From the NCBI GenBank assembly GCA_010014525.1, contig RZZT01000002.1:1-50923 (forward strand): a stretch of DNA of 50,923 nt, written 5' to 3'. Below are positions 48,502 through 50,923 of this stretch, in pieces (the first letter of the stretch is position 1; every line of letters begins with the position of its first letter). The position numbers were made by a program, and so were the translations under genes. The notes under the pieces are model-generated. The model worked only from the letters and a program-made list of their open reading frames with translations, was not told the origin of the DNA and searched no databases. The stretch comes from Candidatus Saccharimonadota bacterium. GTDB lineage: Bacteria > Patescibacteriota > Saccharimonadia > Saccharimonadales > Saccharimonadaceae.

Positions 48502-50366
48502 TATTTAGCTCCTTTCTTTGGCTTAGTGCCTGTCTTTTTCGGTTTACTTGTAGCCGTCCGTGGCGTCATTTTAGCTTTAGCTCCCGAACTCGCTATTTCG
48601 TCTTCCGACAGCTGAGATTTGGCAATTTCTTGATAAATTTTGTTTGTCTTCAAGAGTTGTTCATGCTTGCCGATGCCAGCAATTCTTCCGCCGTCTAAAA
48701 CGATAATGTTGTCGGCGTGAGTAATGCTTGAAACTCTCTGGGCAACGATAAACTTCGTAGTGCCGATGGTCTTTTTTGCAAGCTGAGCCCGCAATTTGGC
48801 GTCGGTCTTGAAATCTAAGGCGCTGAAGCTATCGTCAAAAATCATAATGGGCGCGTTTTTAGCAATAGCACGCGCGATTGACAACCGCTGCTTCTGCCCA
48901 CCAGAAAAATTTCGTCCGCCTTGTGCTACGTGGTCGCTAATTCCTTTCGGTAATTTATTCACAAAATCCCAAGCTTGTGCAATTTTCAAAGCTGCCACTA
49001 CTTGTTCGTCGCTTATTCCGCTGTTGCTACCGTAAGCGATATTCGAGCGAATGGTGCCCGAAAGTAGCATCGATTTCTGTGAGGCGTAGCCAATTAAATT
49101 ATGCAAATCGGCTTGTTTGATATTACGAATATCTACGCCGCCAATTAGGATTTGCCCTTCACTGACGTCATAAAAACGAGGAATCAATTTGGCAATTGTT
49201 GATTTTCCAGAACCAGTTCCACCAATTACCGCGATAGTTTCACCAGAATTTATCTTGAAGTTTATATCGCTCAAAATACTATCTTCAGAATCCTGATATT
49301 TAAAACTGACATTCTTAAATTCAATCGAATTTTCAGTTGGCACCGCCACCAAATCGGCGTCGTCATTATCGTTAATACTCAAATCCGTATCAAGAACTTC
49401 TTTAATACGGCCAAGCGAAACAATCATTCGCGGCATAAATACAAAAATCATTGAGAGCATCATAAATGCAAAAGTTGTTTGTCCTACATATTGGATTAAG
49501 GCAAAAATATTTCCTATCTGACTTCCGACGTATGCCATTAACTCGGTTGGGTTGGTGATTCCTGCGCTACCCTTGTCTGCTAGATAAGCACCCAGCCAAA
49601 CAATTGCTATCATCGAAAATCCCGAAACCATTGTCATTACAGGGCTAATTAGGCTCATTGTGCGGTCGATGAACAGATTAACTTTTGAAATATCACGGTT
49701 AACTTCTGCGAATTTGCCTTCTTCAACAGACTCATTATCAAAAGCTCTAATCACTCGAAGACCGGTAATTGTCTGGCGAGTTTGCATATTTAGGCGGTCG
49801 ACATTTTTCTGGATGATTTTGAATTTTGGCACGGCAAAAATTGTCACAATTGCAACGATTGTCAAAATAGCCATTATACAAGCTAGAACTATCCAGCTCA
49901 TGTCGGCGGAGATTCTGAAAACATTAATCACCGCTCCGATTCCAACAAACGGCGCGTAAATACCCATTCGTAGCGTCATATTGAAAGTCTGTTGAAATTG
50001 CTGGGCATCATTGGTGGTGCGTGTAATCAAGCTGGCAACCGAGAACTTACTAAATTCATTCATCGAAAATTGCTCAATTAGCTCAAAAGTGTCACGCCGT
50101 AGGTCACGCGCCATACTAGCTGCAATACGTGAAGCTAGCGCCATACTCAAAACCATAAAAATTCCACCGAGTAGCGCAATCCCTAGCATTGTAAAGCCGT
50201 GTTCGTAAATTGCACTCATATTCTTCAGCGCTACACCTTCGTTAATGATCTTGCTGGTATATTGAGGTAGCTCAAGGTTGATACTCGCTGAAATAGCGGT
50301 AAAAATACCCATAAGTATAATTTGCCACCAATATCTTTTAGCGTAATGAAAAATTAGTTTTAGCAC
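48501..50366 (-). CDS. ABC exporter, membrane plus ATPase half, partner B with degenerate Walker B
   Basis: 621 residues from the GTG at 50366, which has GGAGG four bases upstream; an ATG at 50384 has no such site and is less likely. Six membrane helices, then Walker A GGTGSGKSTIAKL (about 370), signature FSGGQKQRLSIARA, and Walker B IMIFDDSFSALD, in which the catalytic Glu is Asp. This is the hallmark of the degenerate ATP site in heterodimeric exporters such as TM287/288 and BmrCD. The C-terminus adds a Lys-rich tail (KMTPRTATSKPKKTGTKPKK). First gene of the exporter operon. Confidence 0.92.
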   Translation of the reverse strand: MLKLIFHYAKRYWWQIILMGIFTAISASINLELPQYTSKIINEGVALKNMSAIYEHGFTMLGIALLGGIFMVLSMALASRIAASMARDLRRDTFELIEQFSMNEFSKFSVASLITRTTNDAQQFQQTFNMTLRMGIYAPFVGIGAVINVFRISADMSWIVLACIMAILTIVAIVTIFAVPKFKIIQKNVDRLNMQTRQTITGLRVIRAFDNESVEEGKFAEVNRDISKVNLFIDRTMSLISPVMTMVSGFSMIAIVWLGAYLADKGSAGITNPTELMAYVGSQIGNIFALIQYVGQTTFAFMMLSMIFVFMPRMIVSLGRIKEVLDTDLSINDNDDADLVAVPTENSIEFKNVSFKYQDSEDSILSDINFKINSGETIAVIGGTGSGKSTIAKLIPRFYDVSEGQILIGGVDIRNIKQADLHNLIGYASQKSMLLSGTIRSNIAYGSNSGISDEQVVAALKIAQAWDFVNKLPKGISDHVAQGGRNFSGGQKQRLSIARAIAKNAPIMIFDDSFSALDFKTDAKLRAQLAKKTIGTTKFIVAQRVSSITHADNIIVLDGGRIAGIGKHEQLLKTNKIYQEIAKSQLSEDEIASSGAKAKMTPRTATSKPKKTGTKPKKGAK

Positions 50367-50416
50367 GGTTCCTCCCCTGTCCATTTAATTATTGTTTGAA
50401 TAAGTTCGCTCATATT

Positions 50417-50445
50417 ATTTTAACACTCTTTGCTTTGGTGCACAA
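50417..50445 (-). promoter_or_regulatory. Promoter of the heterodimeric ABC exporter operon
   Basis: Minus strand: -35 TTGTGC (50440-50445), 17-bp spacer, extended -10 TGTTAAAAT (TAAAAT at 50417-50422). Leader of about 45 bases to the GTG, with a Shine-Dalgarno. Confidence 0.75.
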
Positions 50446-50457
50446 GAGTTTCGGGGC

Positions 50458-50490
50458 AATAAAAAACTGCCGAACGAATGAGTTCGGCAG
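50458..50490 (-). terminator. Terminator of the zinc mini-protein gene
   Basis: Perfect 9-bp stem CTGCCGAAC/GTTCGGCAG (50467-50475 with 50482-50490), followed on the minus strand by TTTTTTATT. Confidence 0.85.
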
Positions 50491-50539
50491 AAACTGGAAG
50501 GTACTTGAGCGGATGGGCTCAGTTGGTTTTTTGTTTTGC

Positions 50540-50589
50540 TGTGCAATGGAGGGGGGGCTATTTTTTGACGTAACCTTTTCCATTGCACA
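50540..50589. repeat. 11-bp inverted repeat around the 3' end of the mini-protein gene
   Basis: TGTGCAATGGA (50540-50550) and TCCATTGCACA (50579-50589), separated by 28 bases that contain a run of seven G (50551-50557) and the stop codon. Confidence 0.5.
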
Positions 50590-50674
50590 ATGTGCACGGG
50601 TGTTTCGTATAAAACGGGGCAATCGTGATGTGCCCCTTCCCGTCGCATTTTGGACATAATATTTCTTTTGCCAC
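50558..50674 (-). CDS. 38-residue zinc mini-protein with two DnaJ-type CxxCxGxG motifs
   Basis: Starts with GTG at 50674, eight bases after a near-perfect Shine-Dalgarno (AAGGAGGTGAT). The product opens MAKEILCPKCDGKGHITI, continues APFYTKHPCTLCNGKGYVKK, and stops at 50558-50560. It has two CxxCxGxG motifs (CPKCDGKG, CTLCNGKG), enough for one zinc site as in a single module of the DnaJ cysteine-rich domain, and little else. It has a consensus-like promoter and a strong terminator, so it is a genuine single-gene unit and not a fragment of a dnaJ gene. Function unknown; a zinc-binding chaperone-like or RNA/protein adaptor role is possible. Confidence 0.78.
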   Translation of the reverse strand: MAKEILCPKCDGKGHITIAPFYTKHPCTLCNGKGYVKK

Positions 50675-50763
50675 ATAAATCACCTCCTTGGTGTCTTCAG
50701 GTCAAAAGTGTCAAAACAAAAAACTAAAAGTTGGAAACAGCGTTGTAGGCTACTACATCTACT

Positions 50764-50792
50764 ATTATATCACGAAACGCCCAAAAAGTCAA
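50764..50792 (-). promoter_or_regulatory. Promoter of the zinc mini-protein gene
   Basis: Minus strand: -35 TTGACT (50787-50792), 17-bp spacer, extended -10 TGATATAAT (TATAAT at 50764-50769). A leader of about 80 bases precedes the GTG. Confidence 0.8.
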
Positions 50793-50809
50793 TACTTATG
50801 ACTATTTTA

Positions 50810-50838
50810 TTGACTAAACTGCATATTTTTGCTAAAAT
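50810..50838 (+). promoter_or_regulatory. Promoter of tRNA-Glu
   Basis: -35 TTGACT (50810-50815), 17-bp spacer, extended -10 TGCTAAAAT (TAAAAT at 50833-50838). It is divergent from the mini-protein promoter with the same -35 sequence, 17 bases apart. Confidence 0.85.
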
Positions 50839-50848
50839 CTAACCATGT

Positions 50849-50923
50849 GGCCTCATCGTCTAACGGTTAGGACATCAGGTTCTCATCCTGGCAATCGGGG
50901 TTCGATTCCCCGTGAGGTCACCA
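50849..50923 (+). tRNA. tRNA-Glu (anticodon CUC)
   Basis: 75 nt including an encoded CCA. Acceptor GGCCTCA pairs with TGAGGTC (one G-U); D arm GTCTAACGGTTAGGAC; anticodon stem TCAGG/CCTGG with loop TTCTCAT, giving anticodon CUC (codon GAG); T arm CGGGG-TTCGATT-CCCCG; discriminator A. The body resembles bacterial tRNA-Glu. The window ends exactly at the CCA. Confidence 0.95.

Noticed and set aside
50367-50416. A 17-codon leader ORF before the ABC exporter start
   Set aside because: Its ATG is only three bases after the -10, so it should lie upstream of the transcription start and not be in the mRNA.
1-50923. CRISPR arrays, insertion sequences, prophage genes
   Set aside because: No spaced direct repeats, transposase or phage structural motifs were found while reading both strands.

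Overview
The window looks like a chromosome segment of a Patescibacteria (CPR) bacterium, most likely Candidatus Saccharibacteria (TM7). The reasons are moderate GC, standard code with TGA used as a stop, very compact gene packing, a VirD4/TraG-like ATPase with a long family-specific N-terminus, a stand-alone sigma region 4 fused to HARE-type winged helices, unusually extended L1 and SecE proteins, and informational genes without biosynthetic pathways. The taxonomic call is inference from gene content; no 16S gene is present. No CRISPR array, insertion sequence or prophage was seen.

Layout. 1-1944: small accessory genes (a membrane coiled-coil protein, a secreted 99-residue protein, an unknown 266-residue protein). 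2013-6482 (minus strand): a split secE-nusG-rplK-rplA block, in which rplK and rplA are separated by a frame-disrupted membrane protein gene, a lipid-kinase gene and a 63-codon gene, with promoters and terminators between almost every unit. 6592-9364: a glycosyltransferase and an orphan sensor histidine kinase. 9442-19475 (minus): dnaB and dnaX overlapping, a DUF2797-like protein with a C-terminal clamp-binding-like motif, then an operon cysteine desulfurase - DUF218 - mnmA - UvrD/RecB-type helicase-nuclease. 19540-27959 (minus): an unknown protein, tatD, metG, a frame-disrupted Cys-rich membrane protein, ksgA, an Rpf-like wall hydrolase and pcrA. 28016-29669 (plus): a cation efflux transporter and an unknown. 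29683-33721 (minus): a four-gene operon of MacB-like ABC exporter, Erm-like 23S rRNA dimethylase and an RlmD-like m5U methylase. 33758-40186 (minus): VirD4-like ATPase, sigma-r4/HARE protein, topA. 40257-43267 (plus): a GT4 glycosyltransferase overlapping an ABC-F gene. 43306-46613: glutaredoxin-like, a small basic protein, a dihydrouridine synthase and a DEAD-box helicase. 46699-50674 (minus): a heterodimeric ABC exporter and a 38-residue DnaJ-type zinc mini-protein. The window ends exactly at the CCA of a tRNA-Glu(CUC).

Expression signals are very legible. Promoters read TTGNNN, 17 bp, TATAAT/TAAAAT, usually with an extended TG immediately upstream of the -10 (one base between). In at least thirteen first-of-operon genes the -10 ends only 6-7 bases before the ATG, so the mRNAs should be leaderless, whereas internal genes and a few regulated-looking genes carry Shine-Dalgarno sequences. 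topA and the divergent glycosyltransferase gene share one palindromic -35 hexamer.

The most interesting items are: the paired ATG-A6-C frame disruptions in two membrane-protein genes; the exporter/Erm/m5U-methylase operon; the sigma-r4/HARE protein; the shared -35 at topA; the DUF2797 protein ending in a clamp-binding-like motif; the zinc mini-protein; and a shared palindrome in two mRNA leaders.
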